Assembly: GCA_016218025.1 (NCBI GenBank)
Contig: JACRFD010000070.1
Location: forward strand, 66,745 to 130,744
Length of the DNA: 64,000 bases
Direction: 5' to 3'
DNA from: Ignavibacteriales bacterium
GTDB lineage: Bacteria; Bacteroidota; Ignavibacteria; UBA10030; SZUA-254
The position numbers and the translations under genes were made by a program. How positions within the stretch are numbered: position 1 is the first letter of the stretch; every line of letters starts with the position of its first letter. Positions 26,680 through 36,004 of this stretch are shown here, piece after piece. The notes under the pieces were generated by a model that had not been told where the DNA came from, ran no database searches, and worked only from the letters and a program-made list of their open reading frames with translations.

Positions 26680-26880
26680 ATGCCAAAAGTAAAAGAACCG
26701 GAAGCAACATATATCGTTGACAGAAAAGGAAATAAGAAAGCTGTCGTCCTTCCTATAGAAACATATGATAAATTATTAGAAGATTTAAAAGACCTCTCAG
26801 TAGTATCTTCACGAAAAGAAGAATCGAGAATCTCATGGGGTGAAATTAAAAAGCGACTGAAAAAAGATAACCGCATTTGA
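26680..26880 (+). CDS. RelB/Phd-type antitoxin-like protein
   Basis: A 66-residue protein starting MPKVKEPEATYIVDRKG. The ATG at 26680 has AAAGGA nine bases upstream; a TTG six bases earlier is too close to that site. The AVVLPIETYDKLLEDLKDL segment is the dimerisation and 'YxxLLe' helix of Phd/YefM-like antitoxins, and a charged C-terminal tail follows. The C-terminus overlaps a RelE-type toxin frame by 14 bases, the normal arrangement of type II toxin-antitoxin pairs. It would bind and neutralise the toxin and repress the operon. Confidence 0.8.
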   Translation: MPKVKEPEATYIVDRKGNKKAVVLPIETYDKLLEDLKDLSVVSSRKEESRISWGEIKKRLKKDNRI

Positions 26881-27133
26881 AATAATTTTCACTTCTTCTG
26901 CCGAGAAAGAGATCAGACGCTTACCAAATAGTATTATCGCTAGAGTTGCCAACCGAATAGACCTAATTTCTTCCAATCCTTTCACAATAGAACATCAAAA
27001 ATTATTTGGCCATGAGAACATGTACAGATGCAGAGTTGAAAATTATCGAATTGTCTATTCTATCGATTTAAAATCAAGAACAATCACTATCGAAAGAATC
27101 CGTCATCGAAAAGATATTTATCGCAAAATATAA
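26867..27133 (+). CDS. RelE/ParE-type toxin with no standard start codon
   Basis: An intact 88-codon frame following the antitoxin. Its translation is typical of RelE-type mRNA interferases: FEIIFTSSAEKEIRRLP at the N-terminus, LFGHENMYRCRVENYRIVY in the centre, and ITIERIRHRKDIYRKI at the C-terminus. The frame runs from a stop at 26858-26860 and contains no ATG, GTG or TTG before the conserved region. The codon where Met is expected is ATA at 26867 (I-T-A-F-E). Either the start has mutated from ATG to ATA, or a rare ATA/ATT start is used by coupling to the antitoxin. It is otherwise undamaged. It ends 6 bp before the DUF2442 gene. Confidence 0.75.
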   Translation: MTAFEIIFTSSAEKEIRRLPNSIIARVANRIDLISSNPFTIEHQKLFGHENMYRCRVENYRIVYSIDLKSRTITIERIRHRKDIYRKI

Positions 27134-27145
27134 GAGTAAATGTAT

Positions 27146-27388
27146 ATGCCAAGAATTATCAAAGTGAAGTATGTAACTGATTACATTATCTGGTTAAAAT
27201 TTAATGATGGGTCTGAAGGTGAAGTAAATCTTAAAGATGAATTATGGGGTACTGTGTTTGAAGAACTTAAGGATGTAAAACAATTCCAAAAAATGCAACT
27301 ACATCCAGAGTTGCATACCATTGTCTGGGAGAATGGAGCTGACTTTTCACCCGAATTTCTTTACGAGCAATTAAAAGTAACTGCCTGA
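27146..27388 (+). CDS. DUF2442 domain protein
   Basis: An 80-residue protein (MPRIIKVKYVTDYIIWLKF...). The WGTVFEELKD and WENGADFSPEFLYEQL segments are hallmarks of DUF2442, a small fold often encoded next to DUF4160 proteins and in toxin-antitoxin neighbourhoods. An ATG two codons upstream (27140) is equally possible. It lies directly after the RelE frame, so it is probably expressed with the module. DUF2442 proteins have no established biochemical role. Confidence 0.75.
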   Translation: MPRIIKVKYVTDYIIWLKFNDGSEGEVNLKDELWGTVFEELKDVKQFQKMQLHPELHTIVWENGADFSPEFLYEQLKVTA

Positions 27389-27901
27389 TTTTCGGTAAAG
27401 GCAACCTCCCGAAGGTTTCGGATGCGATAACAAAGATAACCTTCGGGAGGTTAATCAGTCAAAAGCGTAGTAGACGGTCAAAACTTGATCCTTATCGGAT
27501 GAGACCGTCGGAACTTTGCCAGATACACCGATCTCAACTGGCGAAAAACGGGATTTGATCGGTTACTACTCACACTCCACTGTAAACCTCCGGTTTCTAT
27601 CTCGTTTATTCAGAGTCAGAAACCGGAGGTTTGATTTTTAGCATTATCAAATCACATTTGATGTAACAAATCGGTTTTAAAGCCATCCTCGACACAAAGA
27701 AATACCTTTTATATCAGGTCTATCAATAAAAAATCCCGTGAAATCTATACTGCATTGATCTCACGGGATATCATACTTATAAGGAATATCTGAAAAATAA
27801 AATGAATGTCATGGTGAGCATCGTGAGCTTGTCGAACGACAAACCATGACTTTCTAATCCAAACTCACGCTTCGACAAGCTCAGCGTGACAGTATAATGA
27901 A
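27389..27901. repeat. 513-bp gene-free spacer carrying a cluster of hairpins
   Basis: No gene is seen. Inverted pairs read in order are 27403-27417/27438-27452 (15 bp perfect), 27473-27479/27503-27509, 27528-27533/27557-27562, 27584-27598/27618-27632 (15 bp perfect), 27733-27741/27761-27769 (9 bp), 27808-27815/27843-27850 and 27824-27836/27871-27883 (13 bp). The hairpin at 27584-27632 is followed by a T-rich run on the plus strand and could end the toxin-antitoxin transcript. The last block (27808-27883) resembles a dispersed intergenic repeat type. Confidence 0.8.
27725..27769 (-). terminator. Probable terminator of the rimP-to-pnp operon
   Basis: Perfect 9-bp arms (27733-27741 and 27761-27769) around a 19-base loop are followed on the minus strand by TTTTTTATT. 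It lies about 130 bp beyond the pnp stop, with another palindromic block in between. Part of it is shared with the repeat at 26453-26488, so it may be a repeat that doubles as a terminator. Confidence 0.5.
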
Positions 27902-30175
27902 TTAATCGCGATGCGGTCTGCGACCACCACCTCCGCGATGTCCGCCGCCGTTTCTATCGCCATCACGCCTTGGCGGGCGCGATTCCCTGCGTTCCTTTTC
28001 TTTTTGCGCTTCTGCCTCTGCATCATATCCGGGCATCAAAGCTTTACGGCTAAGATTGTTTCTTCCCTCCTCATCAATCTTTATCAGCTTCACATCAACT
28101 TCGTCACCAACGTTTACAACATCTGTAACTTTGTTGACACGGTTAATATCGAGATGAGAAATATGAACGAGACCTTCTTTTCCCGGGAGGAATTCAACGA
28201 ACGCTCCAAAATCCATAACGCGTGTAACTTTGCCTTTATAAGCTTTCCCGACTTCTGGGGCTTCAATTAAGCGCTGGATAATTCCATAAGCCTTCTCAGC
28301 ACCATCGGCCGATACCGATGCTATTACAACTGTACCATCGTCTTCAATGTTAATCTCAGCACCTGTATCTTTAACGATCTGGCGAATAACTTTTCCGCCG
28401 GGTCCGATAACCGAACCGATAAGATCTACAGGTATTTTCAGTGTAGTAAGTCTTGGTGCAAATTTTGAGAGTTCTTTCCTTGGCTCGTTGATAGTCTGAT
28501 CCATTATATTAAGAATATGGAATCTTCCTTCTTTTGCCTGTAACAATGCCTTCTCAAAAATTTCAAATGATATTCCCTGAATTTTAATATCCATCTGGAG
28601 ACCTGTAATACCGTCTTTAGTTCCGGCAACTTTAAAATCCATATCGCCAAGATGATCTTCGTTTCCGAGTATATCACTTAATACTGCAATCTTGTCTCCT
28701 TCTTTTATCAATCCCATTGCAATACCTGCAACAGGTTTCTTCATAGGTACACCTGCATCGAGCAATGAAAGTGTTCCTGCGCAAACGGTAGCCATCGAAG
28801 AAGAACCGTTCGATTCAAGAATATCCGAAACAACACGGATTGTGTACGGGAATTCAGATTCTGCCGGTAATAAATTTTTGAGCGATCTTTCGGCAAGGTT
28901 GCCATGACCAATCTCTCTTCGTCCGGTACTTCCTAAACGTCCAACTTCGCCTGTAGAAAATGGCGGGAAGTTATAGTGAAGCATGAATCTCTTTGTCGAT
29001 TCCGGAAGCAGTCCGTCTAAAATCTGCTCATCCATCTTTGTTCCCAAAGTGGCAGTTGTTAAACTTTGTGTTTCTCCGCGAGTGAACAGAGCTGAACCAT
29101 GAGTTCGTGGCAGCAATCCGATTTCGCAAGTGATATTTCGAATATCTTTTACTCCACGTCCATCGAGCCGCTTTCCGTCTTCAAGAATCATCTTGCGCAT
29201 CTCTTCGTATTCGATATCGTGTAATATTTCGGAGATGAGTTGTTTCTTTGAATCGACGAATGCCGCAGGGCTTTCGTGGAAAAGTGCATGGTCTATATCT
29301 TCAAGTTCAAGCTTAATTGAAGCAATTCCAGATTTGAGTGTTTCAATGGTCGAAACCATTATCTCTTCGTTTGCTTTGCTTCGTTCTTCTTTCATAAGAA
29401 CTTTATTTGTAATTTCTCGAATTTTACCGCGTGCAATTTTGGATACCGCATCGAAGAGTTGGACTTTAAGCTTGTTCACCGGAATTTCACGCTTGGAACG
29501 TGCACACTCTTTTTGTAATTCAATTTGAATTTCGCATAACTTTTTGATGTTATCATGCGCGAAACGAAGAGCTTCAAGCATTGTTTGCTCGGATATTTCC
29601 TTTGCTTCTCCTTCCACCATAACGATAGAAGTACTTGTTCCTGCCACAGTAACATCGATGTCGCTCGCAGCAAGTTGAGTGAACGTTGGGTTGATAATGA
29701 ATTGTCCATCACTACGGCCCACTCTAACTTCTGCAATAGGACCATCAAAAGGAATATCTGAAATCATCAGCGCTGCCGATGCACCCAAAGCTCCCAGAAT
29801 ATCTGCATCGTTTTCCTGATCAGAAGAAAATACGGTAAGTATTACTTGAGTTTCATTTTTGAATCCTTCCGGAAACATCGGCCTGATTGGACGATCTATC
29901 AGCCGCGCCGACAAAATTTCTTTCTCGTTCGGCCGTCCCTCTCGTTTGAAAAACCCGCCCGGAATCTTTCCGGCAGCAGCAGTTTTTTCGCGATACTCAA
30001 CCTGGAGCGGAAAAAAATCCTGCCCTTCTACTGCTTCCTTGCTTGCTACAACAGCAGCCAGCACCATTGTGTCTCCATAACGAACCATAACAGATCCGTC
30101 TGCTTGCTTTGCAAATTTTCCTGTTTCTAAAGAAAATGTGCGACCTCCTATTTCAATCTCTTTTTTTATTACCAT
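27902..30175 (-). CDS. pnp: Polynucleotide phosphorylase
   Basis: A 757-residue 3'-5' exoribonuclease that degrades RNA by phosphorolysis. Two RNase PH cores are visible (e.g. VRYGDTMVLAAVVASKE, and DGRGVKDIRNI with SFPPFSTGEVG-type blocks). They are followed by a KH domain (PVDLIGSVIGPGGKVIRQI) and an S1 domain (GKVTRVMDFGAFVEFLPG). The end is an Arg/Gly-rich tail of about 30 residues that should bind RNA. The length is usual. It is the last gene of the translation/transcription operon, 42 bp after rpsO. Confidence 0.97.
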   Translation of the reverse strand: MVIKKEIEIGGRTFSLETGKFAKQADGSVMVRYGDTMVLAAVVASKEAVEGQDFFPLQVEYREKTAAAGKIPGGFFKREGRPNEKEILSARLIDRPIRPMFPEGFKNETQVILTVFSSDQENDADILGALGASAALMISDIPFDGPIAEVRVGRSDGQFIINPTFTQLAASDIDVTVAGTSTSIVMVEGEAKEISEQTMLEALRFAHDNIKKLCEIQIELQKECARSKREIPVNKLKVQLFDAVSKIARGKIREITNKVLMKEERSKANEEIMVSTIETLKSGIASIKLELEDIDHALFHESPAAFVDSKKQLISEILHDIEYEEMRKMILEDGKRLDGRGVKDIRNITCEIGLLPRTHGSALFTRGETQSLTTATLGTKMDEQILDGLLPESTKRFMLHYNFPPFSTGEVGRLGSTGRREIGHGNLAERSLKNLLPAESEFPYTIRVVSDILESNGSSSMATVCAGTLSLLDAGVPMKKPVAGIAMGLIKEGDKIAVLSDILGNEDHLGDMDFKVAGTKDGITGLQMDIKIQGISFEIFEKALLQAKEGRFHILNIMDQTINEPRKELSKFAPRLTTLKIPVDLIGSVIGPGGKVIRQIVKDTGAEINIEDDGTVVIASVSADGAEKAYGIIQRLIEAPEVGKAYKGKVTRVMDFGAFVEFLPGKEGLVHISHLDINRVNKVTDVVNVGDEVDVKLIKIDEEGRNNLSRKALMPGYDAEAEAQKEKERRESRPPRRDGDRNGGGHRGGGGRRPHRD

Positions 30176-30217
30176 TTCTTCTTCTTTCGAATTCTCTTAT
30201 TTGTTTGTATAATCAAT

Positions 30218-30487
30218 TTATTTTCTTAGATCGAGTTCTTGCAGGATCTTACGATATCTTTCAATATTCTTATTCTGCAGATATACCAATAGACTGCGAC
30301 GCTTACCGACCATTTTCAACAAACCGTATCTTGAATGATGATCTTTTACGTTTGCAGAAAAATGTGATGATAATTCGTTGATTCTTGTTGTTAAAATCGC
30401 AATCTGGACTTCAGGTGATCCTGAATCATTTGGAGTTTTACCGTATTTCTTCATGAGCTCTTGTTTCTGTTCTTTTGTAAGTGGCAT
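30218..30487 (-). CDS. rpsO: 30S ribosomal protein S15
   Basis: An 89-residue ribosomal protein binding 16S rRNA near the platform. The ATG at 30487 is preceded by AAGGAG at spacing 7; longer frames run into ribF and are rejected. Family blocks are [32 protein letters not shown] and [13 protein letters not shown]. It lies between ribF and pnp. Confidence 0.97.
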   Translation of the reverse strand: MPLTKEQKQELMKKYGKTPNDSGSPEVQIAILTTRINELSSHFSANVKDHHSRYGLLKMVGKRRSLLVYLQNKNIERYRKILQELDLRK

Positions 30488-30503
30488 ATGTTTCTCCTTT
30501 CCA

Positions 30504-31442
30504 CTAAGATATTTGTGATGCAGCAGTGTAGCTCTGACACTCGCTGCGGTCACATTGTAATTGTGTAATTAAATCTTCTTTTGTTTTAAACTCTTTTTCG
30601 GAACGAATTCTTTTCAAAAAAGATACTCTTATTGTTTCATCATAAATATCTTTTTCAAAATCAAATATGTTCGCTTCTAAATATCTTTTCTGTGATGATT
30701 GGAATGTCGGTCTTAACCCGATATTCATCATCCCGATATATTTTTCATTACCTATTTCCACTCCAACGCAATAAACACCGTTGTGTGGAATTATTTTCTT
30801 TTTCGATTGAACTTCGATGTTAGCCGTAGGAAATCCGAGAGTGGATCCTCTACGATCTCCTTTCACTACCAAACCTTCAAACGAATACGGCTGTCCGAGA
30901 AATTTACCTGCCCTCTCAACATTTCCCGTATCCAATAAATTTCTGATTTTTGTGCTGCTTACTATCTCTCCGTCAATTGATGATGGCGGAATTATTTCAA
31001 CATCGAATTTATATTCTTTACCGAATCGAATAAGATCGGTTATCGATGAACTTCTATCTTTACCAAACGAATGATCATAACCTACAATAACATCGGTTAC
31101 ATTCTTGTTTGAAATTATGTGTTTCTCATAAAATTCCCGCGACGTTAGTCTCGAAAATTCATAAGTAAAACTTACAACTACTACCGCGTCTATTCCAATA
31201 TCTCCTAAAATGTTCAGACGTTCTTCGAGAGTATTTATCAGACGAATATCGCCTTTCCCCACAATTTCCTTTGGATGGGGGTCAAATGTTACCACCGTGC
31301 TGTTTGCCTTTTTATCTTTCGATTTCTTCAGCACTGAGTTGAGAATTGAACGGTGACCTTCGTGAACGCCGTCGAATGTTCCAACAGTAACCACGCTCCC
31401 TTTATCCATCCGTAATTCATTAATGGAGGATACTATTATCAT
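30504..31442 (-). CDS. ribF: Bifunctional riboflavin kinase / FAD synthetase
   Basis: A 312-residue enzyme making FMN then FAD from riboflavin. The N-terminal nucleotidyltransferase has [14 protein letters not shown] and [12 protein letters not shown]. The C-terminal kinase domain has [16 protein letters not shown], with the ATP-binding TAN motif. It overlaps rbfA by 4 bp (ATGA), so these are coupled. In many bacteria truB separates rbfA and ribF; it is missing here. Confidence 0.95.
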   Translation of the reverse strand: MIIVSSINELRMDKGSVVTVGTFDGVHEGHRSILNSVLKKSKDKKANSTVVTFDPHPKEIVGKGDIRLINTLEERLNILGDIGIDAVVVVSFTYEFSRLTSREFYEKHIISNKNVTDVIVGYDHSFGKDRSSSITDLIRFGKEYKFDVEIIPPSSIDGEIVSSTKIRNLLDTGNVERAGKFLGQPYSFEGLVVKGDRRGSTLGFPTANIEVQSKKKIIPHNGVYCVGVEIGNEKYIGMMNIGLRPTFQSSQKRYLEANIFDFEKDIYDETIRVSFLKRIRSEKEFKTKEDLITQLQCDRSECQSYTAASQIS

Positions 31443-31801
31443 TGCGTGTTCTTGTTATCCTCTTCCTGATGAATTTGTTTCAGGAGTTTTTCAATTTTTT
31501 CCACTCTATCGAGTGTTTCATCAAGATATAAATTAATTGCAGGTGTGAATTTAAGTCGAAGATGACTTCCGACAACCATTCGCAATTCACCTTTGTTATC
31601 TTCAAGCATTTTGAGAGTTGCGCTCTTCACGGCATCGGTTCCCATTATACTGACATATATTTTCGCGATCCGAAGATCAGGTGTAACTATTACATCGGTG
31701 ACTGTAATAAATCCATACGCCGGGTCACGATACTCACGGGCAATGTAAGAACCTATTTCTTCTTTTATCAATGAAGCAACTTTTTCAGTTCTCAACGACA
31801 T
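31439..31801 (-). CDS. rbfA: Ribosome-binding factor A
   Basis: A 120-residue KH-fold factor that helps mature the 5' end of 16S rRNA. The SLRTEKVASLIKEEI start and the ITVTDVIVTPDLRIAKIYVS and LRLKFTPAINLYLDETLDR segments are standard. It lies 3 bp after infB and overlaps ribF by 4 bp. Confidence 0.95.
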   Translation of the reverse strand: MSLRTEKVASLIKEEIGSYIAREYRDPAYGFITVTDVIVTPDLRIAKIYVSIMGTDAVKSATLKMLEDNKGELRMVVGSHLRLKFTPAINLYLDETLDRVEKIEKLLKQIHQEEDNKNTQ

Positions 31802-31804
31802 TAT

Positions 31805-34579
31805 TTATACTAACTTCCTCATTGTTTCAACAACCTTGTAACCTTCAATTATATCACCAACTTTTATATCGTTGAATCCATCCAATCCGAGACCACATTC
31901 GAAGCCGGATTCAACTTCCCTGACATCATCCTTGAATCTTTTTAAAGATGAAAGACCACCTTCAAAGATCACAATACCATCGCGTACCAAACGAACTTTA
32001 TTACCTCGAGCGATCTTGCCATCCTGCACAAAACACCCCGCAACGGTTCCAATTTTTGGAACTTTAAATATGTCGCGCACCTCAATTGTTGCTGTAATTT
32101 CTTCTTTCTTCTCAGGTGATAACAATCCTTCCAACGCTTTCTTTACATCATCAATTGCATCATAGATAATGTTATATAAACGAATATCGACATTTTCTTG
32201 TTCCGCAAGTCGGCGGGCGTTTAAGTTAGGACGAACATGGAAACCGATAATCACTGCACCAGACGCTGCCGCAAGAAGAACGTCAGATTCAGTAATAGTA
32301 CCAACTGCGCGGTGAATAACATTCACACGTACTTCTTCATGGAGGATTTTCATTAATGAATCTGCCAGCGCACCAACGGAACCATCAACGTCACCTTTAA
32401 CAACCACTTTAAGTTCTTTAATTTGTCCGTCTTTAATTTTCTTTGAGAGATCATCAAGCGTAACGCTCCGGATTAAACGGAAATCTTGTTCACGTTTCAA
32501 TTGTGTTCGTCGCAAACTTATCTCTCTTGCTTCACGCTCGCTTTCAACAACGATCAGACTGTCACCTGCCTGAGGAACTCCATCAAATCCCAAAACTTGC
32601 ACCGGAGTTGATGGTCCTGCTATATCAACACGATTTCCTCTTTCATCATACATCGCCCGAACTCTGCCGCTTTGAACTCCTGACACAAACGGATCACCAA
32701 CTTCTAGTGTTCCTTTTTGAATCAATATAGTGGCAACTGTTCCTTTTCCTTTATCAACCTTCGCTTCGATAATAGCACCGCGTGCTTCACGGTTTGGATT
32801 TGCTTTTAAATTTAATACGTCTGCTTCGAGCGATATTTTTTCAAGGAGTAAGTCAACATTCAATCCTGAGCGGGCTGAGAGTTCAACGCACTGGTATTTA
32901 CCGCCCCATTCTTCAACCAGAACATTTTTATCGGACAATTGTTGTCGAATCCTGTCCGCATTGGCGTCGCCTTTATCCATTTTATTAATAGCAATTATTA
33001 TTGGAACATTTGCCGCCTGCGCATGACTGATTGCCTCAACGGTTTGTGGCATTACATTATCATCAGCAGCAACTACAAGTACAACGATATCGGTTAATTG
33101 CGCTCCGCGGGCGCGCATTGCTGTAAATGCTTCATGGCCAGGCGTGTCTAAAAACGTAATGCTTTTCGTTTCATCTATAGTAACCATGTATGCGCCGATA
33201 TGTTGAGTTATTCCGCCGGCTTCGCCTGCTACAACATTTGCTTCTCTGATATAATCCAGTAACGAAGTTTTACCATGATCAACATGTCCCATGATTGTAA
33301 CAACTGGTGGTCTTGGAAGCAAATCTTCATCATCATCCGGAACATCGATAATGGCATCTTCGGCTAATTCTGAAAAGAATTTCACCTCAAATCCGAATTC
33401 ATCTGCAACAAGCATGATTGTGTCTTTATCAAGCCGCTGGTTGATGGACACCATAATTCCAAGTTCAATACATTTTTTAATTACATCAGAGACAGAAACA
33501 TTCATCAAATTAGAGAGTTCACTTACAGTGACAAATTCAGTAACTCTCAATATCGATGCTTCCAGCGCCTGTTCATCCCGCTGTTTCTGTTCTTCAATTA
33601 AACGTTTTTCTTTCCTTTTTTTCTTGAAGGTTGCACGTGTTGCTACAGGAACTGATTCATCCATCTCAGCGAGAGTACGTTTAATTGCTTCGTCAACTTC
33701 TTCCTGATCAACTTCTCTGTACTTTAGCTTCCGTTTTTTCTTGGCTTTTCTTAAAAGTTCGTCTTCATCTTTCTCTTTCTCTTTTTCTTTTACAATTACT
33801 GCCGGCTCGCTTTTAATTCTTTTCTTTTTCTTTTTCTTCTTCTTCTTCTTATCATCCTCAGTCCGCTCTTCTTCAACGGCAGGTTTACCGGTACCTTCTA
33901 AAATATCTGTTGTCCGTTTTACTTCTGCAAGGTCGATCTTTCCTTTGATCTTCAATCCCATTTTGGGGGTTAACCTACGCATAAGTTCCTGAGGTTTCTT
34001 CCCTTTTGGAATTTCCTTTTCAACCTCTTCAACCAGTGCCTCTGATATCGGAGGTACTTCTTCCTCTTTAGGTGCTTGAACAGGTTCCACCGAAGGAGGT
34101 TCTGCCGCTTCAATTGTTTTATCTTCTACTGCAACCTCAATCAACGATTCAGGCGGTTTTTCTTCTATCGTTACTATTGGTGGTTCAATATCTTGAGATA
34201 CAACTATTGGAGGCTCGACTTCTGCTGCAGAAGCTTCGTGAATAATTTCGGGAACTGGTTCAACCTTTGGTTCAACCGTTTTTTTCCTTTTTAGCAACTT
34301 AGGTTTAGAAGACTCTATTGCTTCGGCTGCAGCTTTGGTTTCAACTTTCTTTTTTGCATCCCGGATAGTTTGAATTTTCTTCTGATGCTTCTCTGCAACC
34401 TCTTTATCCTTTTTAAAATGCGAAAGAATATCATGCATCATGGCTTCATCTACAACAGTCATGTGACTTTTAACCTCATGCCCTCTTTTTTTGAGGTATT
34501 CCATAAGGGTCTCGTGCGAGATATTTATCTCTTTTGCTATTTGGTAGATCTTCTTTTTCAGATGCAATTTTTCGGTCAT
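31805..34579 (-). CDS. infB: Translation initiation factor IF-2
   Basis: A 924-residue GTPase that places initiator tRNA on the ribosome. The N-terminal IF2_N helix-turn segment ([21 protein letters not shown]) is followed by a long Pro/Glu/Lys-rich linker with a Lys run near residue 245. The G domain then begins, with G1 [19 protein letters not shown]3 DTPGHEAF and G4 INKMDKGD. Domains II-IV complete it. The linker's Lys run is encoded by an A-rich tract (33819-33850 in plus coordinates) that could slip. It sits 25 bp after nusA. Confidence 0.97.
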   Translation of the reverse strand: MTEKLHLKKKIYQIAKEINISHETLMEYLKKRGHEVKSHMTVVDEAMMHDILSHFKKDKEVAEKHQKKIQTIRDAKKKVETKAAAEAIESSKPKLLKRKKTVEPKVEPVPEIIHEASAAEVEPPIVVSQDIEPPIVTIEEKPPESLIEVAVEDKTIEAAEPPSVEPVQAPKEEEVPPISEALVEEVEKEIPKGKKPQELMRRLTPKMGLKIKGKIDLAEVKRTTDILEGTGKPAVEEERTEDDKKKKKKKKKKRIKSEPAVIVKEKEKEKDEDELLRKAKKKRKLKYREVDQEEVDEAIKRTLAEMDESVPVATRATFKKKRKEKRLIEEQKQRDEQALEASILRVTEFVTVSELSNLMNVSVSDVIKKCIELGIMVSINQRLDKDTIMLVADEFGFEVKFFSELAEDAIIDVPDDDEDLLPRPPVVTIMGHVDHGKTSLLDYIREANVVAGEAGGITQHIGAYMVTIDETKSITFLDTPGHEAFTAMRARGAQLTDIVVLVVAADDNVMPQTVEAISHAQAANVPIIIAINKMDKGDANADRIRQQLSDKNVLVEEWGGKYQCVELSARSGLNVDLLLEKISLEADVLNLKANPNREARGAIIEAKVDKGKGTVATILIQKGTLEVGDPFVSGVQSGRVRAMYDERGNRVDIAGPSTPVQVLGFDGVPQAGDSLIVVESEREAREISLRRTQLKREQDFRLIRSVTLDDLSKKIKDGQIKELKVVVKGDVDGSVGALADSLMKILHEEVRVNVIHRAVGTITESDVLLAAASGAVIIGFHVRPNLNARRLAEQENVDIRLYNIIYDAIDDVKKALEGLLSPEKKEEITATIEVRDIFKVPKIGTVAGCFVQDGKIARGNKVRLVRDGIVIFEGGLSSLKRFKDDVREVESGFECGLGLDGFNDIKVGDIIEGYKVVETMRKLV

Positions 34580-34604
34580 AAAGTTTTTTATTGAGCTTTA
34601 ATCG

Positions 34605-35972
34605 TTATTCAGAAATTTTCTCTTCTGATTTATCTGATTTTTCAGATTTTACTTCCTCAATTTTTTCCGAGGTTTCAACTGTGTTCTTCTTTTTAGTTTC
34701 TTCTGAAACTTCTAAATCGTCTTCGGTATCTTCTTCTACTTCAGCATCCTCAAGCTCCCGTGTCATCATATCTTTTATTGATCTGATCCTATCTTCCGTT
34801 AATCCTTCTATTTCAAGAAGGGCATCGATATCAACATCAATAACAGCCCGAGCTGTTGTATATCCTTCATCCACCAACCGTTCATAAAGAGGTTCTGTTA
34901 ATTCTTCTCTGAATTCAGCCAGATCCATATCATACTCTTCTTCGGCTCCTTCTTTTATCAGGTCAATCTGATAGCCGGTTAGCTGTGAAGCCAATCTTAT
35001 ATTCTGGCCATTCCGTCCAATGGCGAGGGATGCTTGTTCTTTTTCAACAACAACTGTTGCCGTCTTCGAAGCATCATCCACAGTGATACTTTTTATTTTA
35101 GCCGGTGCCAGAGACCGCGTTATGTATGTTGAGGAATTCTCAGTAAAATTTATGACGTCAATATTTTCATTATTTAACTCGCGAACTATCGCATGAATCC
35201 TAACACCTTTCATTCCCACGCAGGCACCTACTGCATCTATGCGATCATCATGAGATTCTACCGCAACCTTCGATCTATCTCCCGGTTCTCGCACAACTCC
35301 TTTTATTTCTATGATGCCGTCATAAATTTCCGGAATTTCAGTTTCGAATAATTTTGCCAAAAATTTAGGATCGGAGCGTGAGATAATTACCATCGGTGTG
35401 GCGGTATTTTTTCTGACTTCTTTTATTATCGCCCTTATTGTATCTCCTTTACGGTATCTCTCTTTTGCGATCTGTTCATTTTTGGGAAGATAAAGTTCGT
35501 TCTTATTATGATTAATAAGTATTTCACCTTTTCTAACCTGATAAATTTCACCGACAATTATTTCACCGATTGAATTATTGTACTCACCGTAAATTACTTC
35601 TTTTTCAATTTCTTTGATTCGCTGACTTAAATTCTGTTTGGCGCTCACCACGAGCCGCCTGCCGAAAGTTTTTAGATCAATGACTTCTACAAAGTCATCA
35701 CCGACTTCTAATTTCTCATCAGTTTTTTTCTTCACGCTTGCCAGGTCGATTTCGGTGCTCGGATTAGTGATCGTATCAACAATCACTTTTTCAAGATATA
35801 TTTCGATATCGCCTTTATCCATATTCACAACAACGTCGAAACGGGCATCCATCCCATATTTTTTTCGCACCATCATTGAAAATACATCTTCAATAACGCT
35901 TGCAAGCATATCTTTATCTATTCTTTTTTCACGAACCATCTGAGAAAATGATTCAACAATTTCGTAATTCAT
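34605..35972 (-). CDS. nusA: Transcription factor NusA
   Basis: A 455-residue elongation and termination factor binding RNA polymerase and RNA. The N-terminal domain (about 1-125) is followed by S1 (about 130-200), two KH domains (GVRIHAIVRELNNENIDVINF, SLAIGRNGQNIRLAS), a helix-hairpin-helix stretch (ALLEIEGLTEDRIRSI) and an acidic Lys/Glu/Ser tail of about 45 residues. GAGGA lies 6 bases before the ATG. It is between rimP and infB as in most bacteria. Confidence 0.97.
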   Translation of the reverse strand: MNYEIVESFSQMVREKRIDKDMLASVIEDVFSMMVRKKYGMDARFDVVVNMDKGDIEIYLEKVIVDTITNPSTEIDLASVKKKTDEKLEVGDDFVEVIDLKTFGRRLVVSAKQNLSQRIKEIEKEVIYGEYNNSIGEIIVGEIYQVRKGEILINHNKNELYLPKNEQIAKERYRKGDTIRAIIKEVRKNTATPMVIISRSDPKFLAKLFETEIPEIYDGIIEIKGVVREPGDRSKVAVESHDDRIDAVGACVGMKGVRIHAIVRELNNENIDVINFTENSSTYITRSLAPAKIKSITVDDASKTATVVVEKEQASLAIGRNGQNIRLASQLTGYQIDLIKEGAEEEYDMDLAEFREELTEPLYERLVDEGYTTARAVIDVDIDALLEIEGLTEDRIRSIKDMMTRELEDAEVEEDTEDDLEVSEETKKKNTVETSEKIEEVKSEKSDKSEEKISE

Positions 35973-36004
35973 TTATTCCTCGATCCAAATTAATTATAAT
36001 TCTT

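Noticed and set aside
27403..27883. CRISPR array
   Set aside because: The hairpin arms differ from one another and there are no equal-length spacers or cas genes.
27911..28270. 119-residue plus-strand frame over the pnp 3' end
   Set aside because: It is antisense to strongly conserved KH/S1/tail coding sequence and has no recognisable domain.
30488..30553. N-terminal extension of rpsO
   Set aside because: It overlaps ribF coding sequence, and a strong AAGGAG site supports the start at 30487.
33741..33992. Ser/Phe-rich plus-strand frame
   Set aside because: It is the complement of the IF-2 lysine-rich linker; low-complexity composition explains it.
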